A stretch of DNA of 64,000 bases from Oleispira sp963851095 (GCA_963851095.1 CAWKOX010000025.1:62001-126000), one strand, 5' to 3'; counted from the stretch's first letter, positions 27,702 to 37,750 are shown. The notes: generated by a model from the letters alone, not told the origin. Made by a program: numbers and translations.

Positions 27702-28499
27702 TTGAAAACAAAGACGATACTCCCCGCAGTTCTCACGTTCACCGCTATTAATCTATTGGCGGGCACCGGTCTTGGTTTTGGCCTTGCTCATGCTGATTCG
27801 ACGGTTTTGAATGAAGGTCGCTCAGAAATTGCTAAAGATGTTCGCCGAGCGGCAAAGTCTCAACAAAAAGTAGATGTGTTAGATGACGCTTACCAGCAAT
27901 CCTTGCAAGATTTTCGCGCGACGAATGGCGAAATTGATCAGCTTGAATTGTATAACAAGCAGATGGCAGCCATTATTGAGAATCAGAATGCAGAGCTGAA
28001 TAAGATTGATCAGCAAATTCGTGATATTGAATTTACTGAGCAAGGTATTCTTCCTCTTATGAGTCAAATGCTGGATGCATTGCAGCAATTTAATCAGCTT
28101 GATTTGCCTTTTTTGCAAAAAGAGCGCGCAACACGTCTAGCCAAACTTCGTGAGTTAATGACCCGTGCTGATATTACGATATCCGAAAAATACCGTCGTG
28201 TATTAGAGGCGTATCAGATTGAAGTGGAATACGGCCGCACTCTAGAAACCTATCGTGAAAAAGCCGATGACAATATTGTTTATGATTATCTGCGTATTGG
28301 CCGTACGGCGTTATATCGTTTAACTCTTGCTGGCGATACGGCTTGGGCTTGGGATAAAACGAGTGCTAATTGGCTATTGCTAGAGGCTTCTTTATTACGT
28401 GATATTCGCAAAGCGCAAGATGTGGCCCGCCAAACTGCGGCCCCTGAGTTGTTGACTATACCTTTGCCTACGCCGACTGGCTCTATGGGAGGGCTTTAA
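27702..28499 (+). CDS. DUF3450 periplasmic coiled-coil protein of the TonB2 cluster
   Basis: 265 aa. TTG start at 27702 with AGGA about 8 bases upstream. Signal peptide ends near GLGFGLAHA|DST. The mature protein is helical, with QLELYNKQMAAIIENQNAELNKIDQQI typical of DUF3450. In Vibrio-type TonB2 clusters a DUF3450 protein precedes TtpC and is thought to assist energy transduction. First gene of a six-gene operon. Confidence 0.87.
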   Translation: MKTKTILPAVLTFTAINLLAGTGLGFGLAHADSTVLNEGRSEIAKDVRRAAKSQQKVDVLDDAYQQSLQDFRATNGEIDQLELYNKQMAAIIENQNAELNKIDQQIRDIEFTEQGILPLMSQMLDALQQFNQLDLPFLQKERATRLAKLRELMTRADITISEKYRRVLEAYQIEVEYGRTLETYREKADDNIVYDYLRIGRTALYRLTLAGDTAWAWDKTSANWLLLEASLLRDIRKAQDVARQTAAPELLTIPLPTPTGSMGGL

Positions 28500-28514
28500 T
28501 ATGACGTTTTTAAC

Positions 28515-29939
28515 ATGACTTTCTTTAATCGCTCTTTTGTTCTGACTTTGTTATTAGCAGGCGCTTCTTTAGGCTTTACCTCTTTAAGCGTTGCCGAAGA
28601 GTCAAATGGTAAAACAACTGAAGCTGTTCCAGCTAAGACCCTTGAAGGATTGCTGCAACAAGTTCAACAGTTTCAGCAACAAGAAAACTCGCTGAATAAA
28701 AAACGCGAAAACACCTTTAAGCAAAATAAACAAGATCAACAAGCACTATTGAATAAAGCCAAAAAAGAACTAAAAGCTCAGCAAAAAATTGCTGATGATC
28801 TTAAAGCCAATTTTGACAATAATGAAAAACGGTTAGCCGAAAAAGAAGATCAGTTGCGTTTGCGTATTGGTAATTTAGGTGAAATGTTTGGCGTGGTTCG
28901 TCAAGTAGCTGATGATTTGAACGGAACACTGCATACCAGTTTAACCCGTGCTGAAAAACCGGTGCGACTTGCGGATCTTGATAAACTTTCACAAGCAAAA
29001 GAATTGCCGAACATTAAAGAGCTGCAAGGTCTGTGGTTAACCTTACAAGAAGAGATGACGATGTCTGGGCAGGTTAGCCAGTTTAATGCGCCGGTTGTAC
29101 AAAACGATGGCAGTGAAACTGAGCAGCTTGTGACGCGTATAGGTACTTTCAATGCGATCACCGATGAAGGCTATTTGCGCTTTGACGAAGAAACCGGTCG
29201 TTTAATTACCATGGCACGCCAGCCAACTCATGCAGGCTTGGTAGCGGATTATTTAGCGGGTACTGCGGGTGAGTTTAAAGCCATTGGCGTGGACCCTACG
29301 CGAGGCGCGTTATTAGGTTTAGTGTTGTCTAATCCCGATTTAATGGGGCGCATTAAGCAAGGTGCATTGGTGGGTTATATTATTATTGGTTTAGCGGCGA
29401 TTGGCTTGTTATTGGCTGTTTGGCGCTTAATTAGCTTGTTTTCAATTCGCAAGAAAGTTGAAGATCAGATTAAGCATCTTGATCAGCCTAATCTTAATAA
29501 CCCTTTGGGGCGTGTGTTAGCAACAGCAGCATCCCTTAAAGACAGTGAGCAAGAGTTAGAAACTTTAGAATTAAAAATTGACGAAGCCATTTTAAAAGAA
29601 GTGCCGCAGTTAGAAAAAGTGCAGTCGATGATTAAATTATTTGCGGCGATCGCACCGTTGTTGGGGCTGCTGGGTACTGTGACAGGGATGATTGCAACGT
29701 TTCAGGCGATCACCAACTTTGGTACTGGCGATCCTAAGTTAATGGCTGGCGGTATTTCTCAGGCCTTGATTACTACGGTATTAGGTTTGGTTGCTGCGAT
29801 CCCATTATTACTGTCGCATAATCTAGTGAGCAGTCAGAGTAAACGTTTAGTGCAAATTCTGGACGAGCAAGCCGCCGGTTTAATTGCAACTGCGATGGAA
29901 GCGCGTAATGCGTTACCGTTAACAAAGAAAGATAAGTAA
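28515..29939 (+). CDS. TtpC-like MotA/TolQ/ExbB proton-channel protein with coiled-coil N-domain
   Basis: 474 aa. Signal peptide (LTLLLAGASLGFTSLSVA), a long Gln/Lys-rich coiled coil (about 40-120), a periplasmic domain, a membrane helix near 285 (GYIIIGLAAIGLLLAVW), and a C-terminal ExbB domain with two helices (KLFAAIAPLLGLLGTVTGMIATF and GGISQALITTVLGLVAAIPLLL). The length and architecture are those of TtpC of TonB2 systems. It lies 16 bp after the DUF3450 gene. Confidence 0.9.
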   Translation: MTFFNRSFVLTLLLAGASLGFTSLSVAEESNGKTTEAVPAKTLEGLLQQVQQFQQQENSLNKKRENTFKQNKQDQQALLNKAKKELKAQQKIADDLKANFDNNEKRLAEKEDQLRLRIGNLGEMFGVVRQVADDLNGTLHTSLTRAEKPVRLADLDKLSQAKELPNIKELQGLWLTLQEEMTMSGQVSQFNAPVVQNDGSETEQLVTRIGTFNAITDEGYLRFDEETGRLITMARQPTHAGLVADYLAGTAGEFKAIGVDPTRGALLGLVLSNPDLMGRIKQGALVGYIIIGLAAIGLLLAVWRLISLFSIRKKVEDQIKHLDQPNLNNPLGRVLATAASLKDSEQELETLELKIDEAILKEVPQLEKVQSMIKLFAAIAPLLGLLGTVTGMIATFQAITNFGTGDPKLMAGGISQALITTVLGLVAAIPLLLSHNLVSSQSKRLVQILDEQAAGLIATAMEARNALPLTKKDK

Positions 29940-29941
29940 TT

Positions 29942-30448
29942 ATGTTAGCTTGGCTTTTTGACTTTCTTGATCGTGGCGGTCCTGTGCTTTATGGCATTTT
30001 GGTTGTGTGCGTAATGTTGTGGACATTGATATTAGAGCGCTTGTGGTTCTTTTATCGCACAATGCCAAGCCGAATTAAAAATTACCGCCAAACCTGGACT
30101 GATAGAAACGATCGTAATTCTTGGACCGCACGACACATTCGTCATTATATGATTAGCCAGTTTAAATTAGAAACTCAGACGTGGTTGTCGTTTATTACGC
30201 TATTAATTGCTATTTGTCCTTTGCTGGGTTTGCTTGGCACGGTTACAGGCATGATCAGTGTTTTTGATGTGCTGGCCATTACCGGTACCGGTAATGCACG
30301 CGCCATGGCCGCAGGTATTTCTAAAGCGACCTTGCCAACGATGGCGGGTTTATTGGTTTCACTGACAGGCTTATATTTCAAAACGCGTTTCCAACGACTT
30401 TCGCAACAAGGTCATCAGCGCTTGGCTGATATTCTTATTACCGATTAA
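29942..30448 (+). CDS. exbB: ExbB-type proton channel subunit (TonB2 system)
   Basis: 168 aa, short ExbB2 form. Three membrane helices; conserved LITLLIAICPLLGLLGTVTGMISVFDVLA and ARAMAAGISKATLPTMAGLLVSL. Two bases separate it from the ttpC-like stop. Works with ExbD and TonB to couple proton-motive force to outer-membrane receptors. Confidence 0.92.
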   Translation: MLAWLFDFLDRGGPVLYGILVVCVMLWTLILERLWFFYRTMPSRIKNYRQTWTDRNDRNSWTARHIRHYMISQFKLETQTWLSFITLLIAICPLLGLLGTVTGMISVFDVLAITGTGNARAMAAGISKATLPTMAGLLVSLTGLYFKTRFQRLSQQGHQRLADILITD

Positions 30449-30506
30449 TCGCTTAATTTACAGCTTTAGCTAAACAGTTGCTGACTGACAGTAATGGATT
30501 TTATTT

Positions 30507-30920
30507 ATGAGTAGAAGACGACATACCGCGACAGAGACGGATGAGAGTGATATCGACATCACCCCGATGTTGGATATTGTTTTTATCATGCTGATCTTTT
30601 TTATTGTGACGACTTCTTTCGTAAAAGAGTCGGGAGTTACTGTAAGCCGTCCGAGTGCAGAAACCGCAGTACAGCAAAAAGGCAGTAATATCCTGGTCGC
30701 CATTCGCCCGAATGGTGAAATCTGGATTGATCGTCGCTCTATTGATGTACGTGCTGTGCGTGCCAATATTGAACGACTTAAAGCTGAAAACCCTCAAGGT
30801 GCGGTTATTATTCAGGCGGATGAGTATTCTAATACTGGCCTGCTGGTTAAAGTGATGGATCAAGTGCGCTTAGCTGGTGTGAGTAATATTTCTATTTCTG
30901 CTGAAACTTCAGGTAGCTAG
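30507..30920 (+). CDS. exbD: ExbD-type biopolymer transport protein
   Basis: 137 aa. Single N-terminal membrane helix with the essential Asp (DITPMLDIVFIMLIFFIV) and a periplasmic domain (IWIDRRSIDVRAVRANIERL). Standard ExbD length. Confidence 0.93.
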   Translation: MSRRRHTATETDESDIDITPMLDIVFIMLIFFIVTTSFVKESGVTVSRPSAETAVQQKGSNILVAIRPNGEIWIDRRSIDVRAVRANIERLKAENPQGAVIIQADEYSNTGLLVKVMDQVRLAGVSNISISAETSGS

Positions 30921-30924
30921 TTTA

Positions 30925-31542
30925 ATGAAACTTATTTTTGCGTTTCTATGTTCGGTTATTGTGACAGGCAGTATTTTTGCTGTGATGAGCAGCATGGTGA
31001 GCAGCGACGGTGCGCAAAATAATAATCAAGGCGAGCAAACCGTTATTGATTTTATTCGCTTAAAACAAGATAGCGAAAGCCGCACTAAACAGCGCGATAA
31101 AAAAGAACCGCCCAAACCTAAAAAACCTCCAATGCCTCCTGAGCAAGCCTCGCAGCAGAATACGCCAATGAAGCAAATTGCGATGCGCATGCCGAACATT
31201 AGTCCTGATTTATCGTTAGCCAATAAAAGTTTATTGGGTGATGCACAAGTCGGCATGGGTTTTGGTGATGGCGACGTTATTCCTTTAGTGCGTATGCCTG
31301 CTCAATATCCTAGCAAAGCGAAGCGCCGCAATATTGAAGGTTTTGTCAAAGCGCGCCTAGAAGTTAATGCTCAAGGTACCGTGGATTCAGTAGAGATTAT
31401 AGATGCTAAACCACGGGGCGTATTTGAACGTTCAGCGATTCGTGCGCTGTATAAATATAAGTTCAAACCCCAGATAATAGACGGTAAACCTCAACCACAA
31501 ACAGTCACGCAAACGCTTGAATACTCTCTGGGTAAGGATTAA
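30925..31542 (+). CDS. tonB: TonB-family energy transducer (TonB2 type)
   Basis: 205 aa. N-terminal helix (IFAFLCSVIVTGSIFAVMSSMV), proline/lysine-rich linker (KKEPPKPKKPPMPPEQ), and a TonB C-terminal domain with MPAQYPSKAKRRNIEGFVKARLEV and FERSAIRALYKYKFKP. The C-terminus touches TonB boxes of receptors. Four bases after exbD. Confidence 0.93.
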   Translation: MKLIFAFLCSVIVTGSIFAVMSSMVSSDGAQNNNQGEQTVIDFIRLKQDSESRTKQRDKKEPPKPKKPPMPPEQASQQNTPMKQIAMRMPNISPDLSLANKSLLGDAQVGMGFGDGDVIPLVRMPAQYPSKAKRRNIEGFVKARLEVNAQGTVDSVEIIDAKPRGVFERSAIRALYKYKFKPQIIDGKPQPQTVTQTLEYSLGKD

Positions 31543-31545
31543 TTA

Positions 31546-32860
31546 ATGGTTCATTCTTACTGCTTAAAACCTAATAATAACTCAAGCCTTTCTGCTTTGT
31601 TTATTTCTCTGTCGTCATTTTTGATGGCATTTGTACTGACACTTGTTTTTGCCTTGTCTCCGATGATGGCTAATGCGAAAGCGCCCAATCAATCTTTATC
31701 GCCAAAAACGTATCAAAAGCTGAATGATATTCAGGAGCTATTGGCTGAGAGTAAATTTGCTGAGGTAGAAGAGGCGCTTAAAGATTTAGAAGAAAATCTT
31801 AACCCTGGTTTTGGCTTGGCGCTTACCTATCAAATTCATGCGCAATTATTTTTAGCTCAAGAAAATAGCTCAAAAGCGGTGGAGTATTTTAATAAAGCGT
31901 TAGCGTTAGAAGCGTTAAAGCCGACTCAGGCTGTATCGTTAGCCACCAATGTTGCACAGCTTTATTTGGCCAATAGCCAGGTGGAAGAGGCGATTGGCGT
32001 TTTGCAATCACGCATCGAAGCCGCTGAGCAAGAGAAGCCAGGGTCGACGATTGCGATGGCATATATTTCTTTGGGTTCTGCTTATCAATTAAAGCAGGAC
32101 TTTGCGAATGCCATTATTTGGTTGCGCCAAGGTATTGAGCGAGCCAAGAGCCCAAGAGAAAATTGGTTGCAGATGTTGATGGCGGCTCATTATCAATTAC
32201 AACAGTATGCTGAAGCGGTTGTGGTTATTGATCAGCTGATTACGATTAATGAACAAAAAGAAGAATACTGGTTACAGCAAGCGTCACTGTACCAGATGAT
32301 GAATAAGCCAAAAGATGCGCTTAAGGTATTACAGTTGGCTAATGTGCGTAACATCTTGGTAAAAGAAGATGGCTTAATTAGCTTGGTTCAGTTGCTAATT
32401 ACTGAAGGCGTACCAGAACGTGCAGGGCCGAATTTTGCTAGCGCTTTTGGAGAATAAAAAGATTGAGCTGACGGATGATAATTGGAAGTTATTGGCTTCT
32501 GCTTGGTTGCAAAGTCGGGAGCGTTCCCGTGCTATTGCCGCTTTTATAAAAGCGGCTGACGCTAGCCAAGCATCATCGAATAAGCAGGATGCGGCAAAAT
32601 TATATTTCCGCAGTGCACAGCTGCAGTTTGATGAATCAGACTTTAACGGTGCAATCAAAAGCTTTGCTAAAGCAAGGGAGCTCGAGCTTAGTGGTAAGCA
32701 AACTGGAATCAGCCTGTTAATGCAGGGGAATGCGTATTTTGAACTTGAGGATTATAGCAATGCAAAGGTCTATTTTTCTAAGGCACTAAAAGAACCGAGT
32801 TCAACAAACAGTGCCAGAGCTTGGCTGGAATATATGGAGCAGTTAGAGTTGTTGAATTAG
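31546..32860 (+). CDS. TPR protein of the TonB2 cluster, frameshifted
   Basis: N-terminal hydrophobic segment then tetratricopeptide repeats (AVEYFNKALALEAL, AMAYISLGSAYQLKQDFANAIIWLRQGIE, IKSFAKARELEL). The frame from 31546 ends at 32457, while a second frame continues the same TPR protein to 32860. Removing one G from GGG at 32425-32427 restores a continuous reading: ...ERAGRILLALLENKKIEL. This is therefore a single gene of about 437 codons with a one-base insertion in a homopolymer, either a sequencing error or a recent mutation. TPR proteins close TonB2/TtpC operons in related bacteria. Confidence 0.82.
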
Positions 32861-32892
32861 TTGTTGAATTAGTTGTGAAAAAGCTGCTGAAA

Positions 32893-32925
32893 AACCTCAG
32901 GTATTAATACCTGAGGTTCGCTTTT
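32893..32925. terminator. Palindromic terminator between convergent TPR and zapB genes
   Basis: AACCTCAGGTATT (32893-32905) pairs perfectly with AATACCTGAGGTT (32906-32918), preceded by AAAA and followed by CGCTTTT. Suitable for both strands. Confidence 0.8.
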
Positions 32926-32951
32926 AAACTGACTGCTCAGTTTTCAATCTA

Positions 32952-33191
32952 TTACTCGGCGCTTGCCGCGGTATTCTCTTCTCGTAAAAGATCAACTAAG
33001 CCGACGACTTTATCGTTCCAAGCTTGGCGCTCAGATTCTAGTTTGGCATTTTCTTCTTTTAACGCATTGTTTTGTTCTTCTAGATCGCTATTACGCTGTT
33101 TCTCTTCTTCTATTTCTAGATTTAAAAGTTCCATTGTTTCTAGCGTTGTTTGAATCTTTGCTTCTAGAGTGGCTAATAATTCTAAGCTCAT
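32952..33191 (-). CDS. zapB: Cell division protein ZapB
   Basis: About 79 aa, all coiled coil: MSLELLATLEAKIQTTLETM followed by LNLEIEEEKQRNSDLEEQNNALKEEN. The N-terminus matches E. coli ZapB (MSLEVFEKLEAKVQ), so I chose 33191 rather than the longer frame from 33251. ZapB links ZapA/Z-ring to the chromosome terminus via MatP. Confidence 0.85.
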   Translation of the reverse strand: MSLELLATLEAKIQTTLETMELLNLEIEEEKQRNSDLEEQNNALKEENAKLESERQAWNDKVVGLVDLLREENTAASAE

Positions 33192-33347
33192 GTGTCTATT
33201 TACCTCTTTTGTCTTAGTATTGACTGTGTTGTTTGTACTTTTAAAAATCATGAATATGACAATGTTTTCGCGAATAAGTTTAACACTTGTTCGTCACTTT
33301 GGCAGAGCAAACTTCACATATTCAGCTTTATTGTCATTCAACAGGTT

Positions 33348-34172
33348 TTAAATTTTCGTCAGATCAAAATTCGACCAGATTGGCGCGTGGTCAGACGGTT
33401 TTTCCATGCCGCGAATATCATAGCTAATACCTGCTGCGGTACAGGCTTCGGTCAAAGCAGGGGTTGTTAAAATGTGATCGATGCGCAGCCCACGCTTTGG
33501 TTCATCGGCAAAACCTTTTGAGCGGTAATCAAACCAGCTGAATTGGTCGTTGCTGGTTGGATAATGCTTACGGTACGTATCGGTTAAGTTTCTTGAAAGC
33601 AAATCCTGATACCATTCACGCTCAATGGGTAAGAATGAGCATTTTTTGGTTTTTAACCAGCGCTTACGATTCGGTTCGCCAATACCGATGTCGGTATCTT
33701 CTGGTGATATATTCATATCGCCCATTAGCAAGATATTGTCAGCGTCTTTTAATTCGTTATCTAGATAATTATTAAGGTCGACATAAAACTTGGCTTTCGC
33801 GGGGAATTTAGTTTCATGGACTTCACTTTCCCCTTGTGGGAAATAGCCATTTAAAACGTCAATGATTTTCCCATCGATTTCATAGCGGCAATGTATTAGG
33901 CGCTTTTGATCATCTTCGCTATCGCTAGGGAAACCTTTTTGTACAAAGATGGGTTTGCTTTTGGAAACGAGCGCTACACCGTAGTGGCTCTTTTGGCCAA
34001 AGTATTCAACGTGCCAACCAATGGATTCTACATCGGCTAATGGAAAAGATTCATCGTGAACCTTGGTTTCTTGTAAGCCCATGACTTCTGGGTCTAGCTG
34101 TTCTTTGATGGCTTCGAGCTGATGTTGACGGGCACGGATGCCGTTGATGTTGAAGCTAATAAAACGCGTCAT
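33348..34172 (-). CDS. xthA: Exodeoxyribonuclease III
   Basis: 274 aa, endonuclease/exonuclease/phosphatase fold. FNINGIRARQHQLEAI, LQETKV (metal Glu), GYFPQGE, LMGDMNISPEDTDIG, RIDHILTTP and SDHAPIW (catalytic His) are all present, as in E. coli XthA. AP-site repair nuclease. Confidence 0.93.
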   Translation of the reverse strand: MTRFISFNINGIRARQHQLEAIKEQLDPEVMGLQETKVHDESFPLADVESIGWHVEYFGQKSHYGVALVSKSKPIFVQKGFPSDSEDDQKRLIHCRYEIDGKIIDVLNGYFPQGESEVHETKFPAKAKFYVDLNNYLDNELKDADNILLMGDMNISPEDTDIGIGEPNRKRWLKTKKCSFLPIEREWYQDLLSRNLTDTYRKHYPTSNDQFSWFDYRSKGFADEPKRGLRIDHILTTPALTEACTAAGISYDIRGMEKPSDHAPIWSNFDLTKI

Positions 34173-34357
34173 AGTAGTCTCTTAAAATATCTTAACGATC
34201 ATAATCGGAATAAATTGTTAACCTGATTCTATCAGTTCAAATAGTTTAAAACACGCACAACTGTCTATTGTTACGGGGCTGGGGCATAGATTACACCCGC
34301 ATAACTGGGTAGGATGTGACTTACTTTTTGTTTTGCTTATTTTGACGGTAATTTTGT

Positions 34358-35278
34358 ATGTGGCGGTTAGTGGCGGTATCGATTATTTGGGCGTTTTCTT
34401 TTGGTTTAATCAAAGGAAAACTCACAGGACTTGATTCGGGCTTGGTTGCCAGTATTCGACTGATTTTATGTTTTTTGTGTTTTATGCCGTTTATCCTCAA
34501 AGTTTCTCAGCACAAAATGCGACTTCGACTGGCTTTGTTGGGCATCGTGCAATTTGGCATTATGTATTTGGCGTACATAGAGTCTTATCAGTATTTGCCG
34601 GGGTATTTGGTGGCGGTATTCACTATTTTTACGCCTTTTTATGTCATTGCACTTAATACGCTGTTTGATAAATCCAGCCGTGATCCACGTAAGCTAGTTT
34701 TATCCTTGGCGGCAGTGGTTTTAAGTATTGCGGGCGCTGCGGTGATTGTTTTTAAATCCCCTGGGCAAGAAGCGTACTTGATTGGCTTTTTGATTTTGCA
34801 GTGTGCGAATATTGCTTTTGCAATTGGTCAGTGGAATTACCAACGCTGGGCTGATAAAGGTAGTCATGCTGGCAATATGGCCTGGATGTACTTAGGTGCT
34901 GCTGCGTTTGCTAGTTTAGTTACTTTCCCTCAGCTAAATATTAGTGAGGTTGTCATTAGCACTGAGCAGATAGGGGTATTGCTGTATTTGGGCGTTATTG
35001 CTTCGGGCTTGTGCTTTTATTTATGGAACAGCGGTAGTAAGCAAGTGACTCCTGCTACGTTGGCAGTGATGAACAACGGTTATATTCCGGTTGCGGTTAT
35101 TGCCTCTATTTTATTGTTTTCTGAAGAAGCGGATTTATTGCGATTAGCTATAGGTGGAGGATTAATTCTTCTCTCTGTGCTTATTTCTTATCGCACGTCT
35201 TATACCTCGTTTGCTCGCAGCTCAATCGTCAGTGACAATAACAATAAAGACAACAGTAAAAATAACAGTGCTGCGTAA
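34358..35278 (+). CDS. EamA/DMT-family transporter
   Basis: 306 aa with ten hydrophobic segments in two EamA halves. N-terminal RLVAVSIIWAFSFGLIKGKLTGLDS and C-terminal TPATLAVMNNGYIPVAVIASILLFSEEAD are typical; the C-terminus is a short Asn/Ser-rich tail. Resembles carboxylate/amino-acid transporter CarO-type proteins. Substrate unknown. Confidence 0.88.
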   Translation: MWRLVAVSIIWAFSFGLIKGKLTGLDSGLVASIRLILCFLCFMPFILKVSQHKMRLRLALLGIVQFGIMYLAYIESYQYLPGYLVAVFTIFTPFYVIALNTLFDKSSRDPRKLVLSLAAVVLSIAGAAVIVFKSPGQEAYLIGFLILQCANIAFAIGQWNYQRWADKGSHAGNMAWMYLGAAAFASLVTFPQLNISEVVISTEQIGVLLYLGVIASGLCFYLWNSGSKQVTPATLAVMNNGYIPVAVIASILLFSEEADLLRLAIGGGLILLSVLISYRTSYTSFARSSIVSDNNNKDNSKNNSAA

Positions 35279-35334
35279 AGCAGCCTTCAAATGTTAGTAT
35301 TATATTCATTATTATTCGGTAAAGTTGCCTACTT

Positions 35335-37191
35335 ATGTTAAAGAGCCTTATGTTTTTAAAGAAGCCTGCACACACGCTATTACCAATCGCTATTTCTTTT
35401 GCTAGCTTACCCATATCATCTGCTTGGTCAGACAGCAGTGTTGCGCTTGATGCTCAGGTAGTGAGTGGCCGACTTTATGCAAATCCAGTCTCAGCCGCAG
35501 CGTTTAATGTGACAGTACTCGAGCAGGCTGATTTACAAAAGCTACCCGTTAATAATGTGGTGGATGCGCTGGAGTACGTTTCGGGCATTGATGTGCGTAA
35601 ACGTGGCATTTCTGGTGTTCAGGCCGATGTGGGTATTCGTGGTAGTACTTATGAACAGACCCTTGTTTTGCTGGACGGTGTTCGCATGAATGATCCTCAA
35701 ACGGGGCATCACAATTTTGATTTGCCGATTGCTTTTGAAGATATTGAGCGCATTGAAATTGTTAAAGGCCCCGGTGCTGCACAATATGGCCCAAGCTCAA
35801 ATGGCGGTGTGATTAACATTGTTAGCCGCAAAGAAATCATTACTGAGTCTGGTCGTAAGGCGAAAGTAAATGTTCAACGCGGTAGTTATGACTACGAACG
35901 TTACGCCTTGAGTTTAGCGAAGACGGAAGGGGCTTACAGTCAGTTTTTAAGTGGTTATCACTCGGCATCAGATTCTTATATTCGCGATGAAGCGCTGGAT
36001 TCTCGCCAAGGGCAAGGCAGTTATCGCGTTGTGCATCAAGGCGAGAAGACCATGACGCAAGTTGCATTTGGTTATATTGAGAAGGACTTTGGGGCGTATC
36101 GTTTTTATGTTGATGCCGATGCGCAGTCTAGAGAAAGCACTTCTCAGCGTCATGGTTACGGTATTCATCAATATCGTCTAGATAATGGCAGCCAGATTGA
36201 AGCAAGCTTAAATTGGCGCAATCACTTTGATTCATTTGTATATTCACCTACGTCCTCTGCAAGCGAGCATGAAACAGAAGCACTGCAGTCTCGCTTAACT
36301 TTCACTCATGGCTCATTCGTGACAGGACTGGAATACAATCAAGAAAACATGGACAGTAATCGTGATGGTCGTCAGGGTCGTCACTTTGCTAGTGCTTTTG
36401 TTAACTATAAGCAATTAATCGGTGCCAATATAAGTCTTACGGGTAACCTTTCTTATGTTGATTATGATAGTGAAGAACAGTTTGCATTACCGGTAATTGG
36501 TATTGATGCGCTTATTTCTGAAAATGTAGAAGTGTATGCCAATGCTGGGCAATCGGTTAGAACGCCAACGTTGAATGATTTGTTTTTGAATATGCCAGGG
36601 CGCGATTTAGGTTCAGCCGATCTTGAACTTGAGAGAACGGATAGTGCAGAGATAGGCGTTCGATTAAATTCTAGCGATATTAATATCACCACCAGTATCT
36701 TTTATAAAGATACTCAGGATGCGATTGATTTTACTAAGTCGCAAGCTGAAGTCACTGCCAATTCTGCACATATTGCTCGTAATTACGGTAATAATGAAAC
36801 CAAAGGTTTTGATGTTGAATTTGACGCCTCTGCTTTTGCGGCTATGCGCATGGGCATGAATACGTTAAAGCTAACCCACACACGGTTGATTCAAACGATT
36901 GAAACGGATTTCGCCGTTCTGAAAAATACAGACGGACAGCTGCAAAATCAAACGGCATTGCATGCAGGTTTTGATTTCTACAACAATTATTCACTGCTCA
37001 CGACTTATAAATATGAAAGCCGTTTTGATAGTGAGGATTATGAAATCTTAGATTTACGCTTGGCTTATGAAGATAACAACTTAACCGTCGCGCTAGCAGG
37101 GTCTAACTTATTAGACGCTGAGTATGTTGATGCGGGCTTTGTTGAAGTAGCCGGTCCGGCCTTAATTCTTGAAATTGGATACCAGCTGTAA
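35335..37191 (+). CDS. TonB-dependent outer-membrane receptor
   Basis: 618 aa. Signal peptide (LLPIAISFASLPISSAWS); plug domain with NVTVLEQADLQKLPVNNVVDALEYVSGIDVRKRG, DVGIRGSTYEQTLVLLDGVRMND and RIEIVKGPGAAQYGPSSNGGVINIVS; then a beta barrel ending in EIGYQL. It resembles BtuB/CirA-like receptors of about 600 aa. No clear Fur box or riboswitch upstream, so ligand is unassigned. It likely uses the TonB2 system encoded 3 kb upstream. Its stop overlaps the next start by one base. Confidence 0.92.
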   Translation: MLKSLMFLKKPAHTLLPIAISFASLPISSAWSDSSVALDAQVVSGRLYANPVSAAAFNVTVLEQADLQKLPVNNVVDALEYVSGIDVRKRGISGVQADVGIRGSTYEQTLVLLDGVRMNDPQTGHHNFDLPIAFEDIERIEIVKGPGAAQYGPSSNGGVINIVSRKEIITESGRKAKVNVQRGSYDYERYALSLAKTEGAYSQFLSGYHSASDSYIRDEALDSRQGQGSYRVVHQGEKTMTQVAFGYIEKDFGAYRFYVDADAQSRESTSQRHGYGIHQYRLDNGSQIEASLNWRNHFDSFVYSPTSSASEHETEALQSRLTFTHGSFVTGLEYNQENMDSNRDGRQGRHFASAFVNYKQLIGANISLTGNLSYVDYDSEEQFALPVIGIDALISENVEVYANAGQSVRTPTLNDLFLNMPGRDLGSADLELERTDSAEIGVRLNSSDINITTSIFYKDTQDAIDFTKSQAEVTANSAHIARNYGNNETKGFDVEFDASAFAAMRMGMNTLKLTHTRLIQTIETDFAVLKNTDGQLQNQTALHAGFDFYNNYSLLTTYKYESRFDSEDYEILDLRLAYEDNNLTVALAGSNLLDAEYVDAGFVEVAGPALILEIGYQL

Positions 37192-37700
37192 TGAGTGATT
37201 TTATTCCCTCTGAAAATAGAACCCAAAGAATCATCATTGCAGATTATTATAATGTGATGGATTCAGACGCCATCGTAGAGCTGATGGATCAATACGCACA
37301 AGACAAAATGGGCGGTGGTGTAAGTCTGCCAGATTCTGTTAAAGCGGCCTTAGTACCCGCCATGGCCAATGTACCCGGAGCATTTACCGTATTGACATTG
37401 GTTGAAGGTAAACCCGCAGGTTTGATTAATTGCTTTATGGGCTTTTCAACATTTAAAGCCAAGCCGCTGATTAACATTCATGATGTGATTGTTTTATCTA
37501 AGTATCGCGGGCGCAAATTGAGCCAACTGATGCTAGAAAAAGTTGAAACTGTCGCGCGGGAGAGGGGCTGCTGCAAGTTGACGCTTGAGGTATTGCAGGG
37601 GAATAAAGTTGCGCAGAATGCTTATTTGAAGTTTGGGTTTGGTGGGTATGAACTGGACCCTGAAATGGGCGGGGCTTCTTTTTGGCAGAAGGCTCTTTAG
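37191..37700 (+). CDS. GNAT-family N-acetyltransferase
   Basis: 169 aa. Acetyl-CoA motif A is IHDVIVLSKYRGRKLSQLMLEKVETVARERGCCKLTLEV and motif B NKVAQNAYLKFGF. Overlaps the receptor gene by one base (TAATG), so co-transcribed. Substrate unknown. Confidence 0.88.
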   Translation: MSDFIPSENRTQRIIIADYYNVMDSDAIVELMDQYAQDKMGGGVSLPDSVKAALVPAMANVPGAFTVLTLVEGKPAGLINCFMGFSTFKAKPLINIHDVIVLSKYRGRKLSQLMLEKVETVARERGCCKLTLEVLQGNKVAQNAYLKFGFGGYELDPEMGGASFWQKAL

Positions 37701-37750
37701 GTTTGCCTTCCTGGTTAGGTTTGCCTTCCTGGCTTTTAGGGTAGTTAAAA

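Noticed and set aside
35279..35334. Fur box or riboswitch before the TonB-dependent receptor
   Set aside because: The 56-bp gap is too short for a cobalamin riboswitch and shows only an AT-rich stretch (ATTCATTATTATTCGG) without a convincing 19-bp Fur palindrome.
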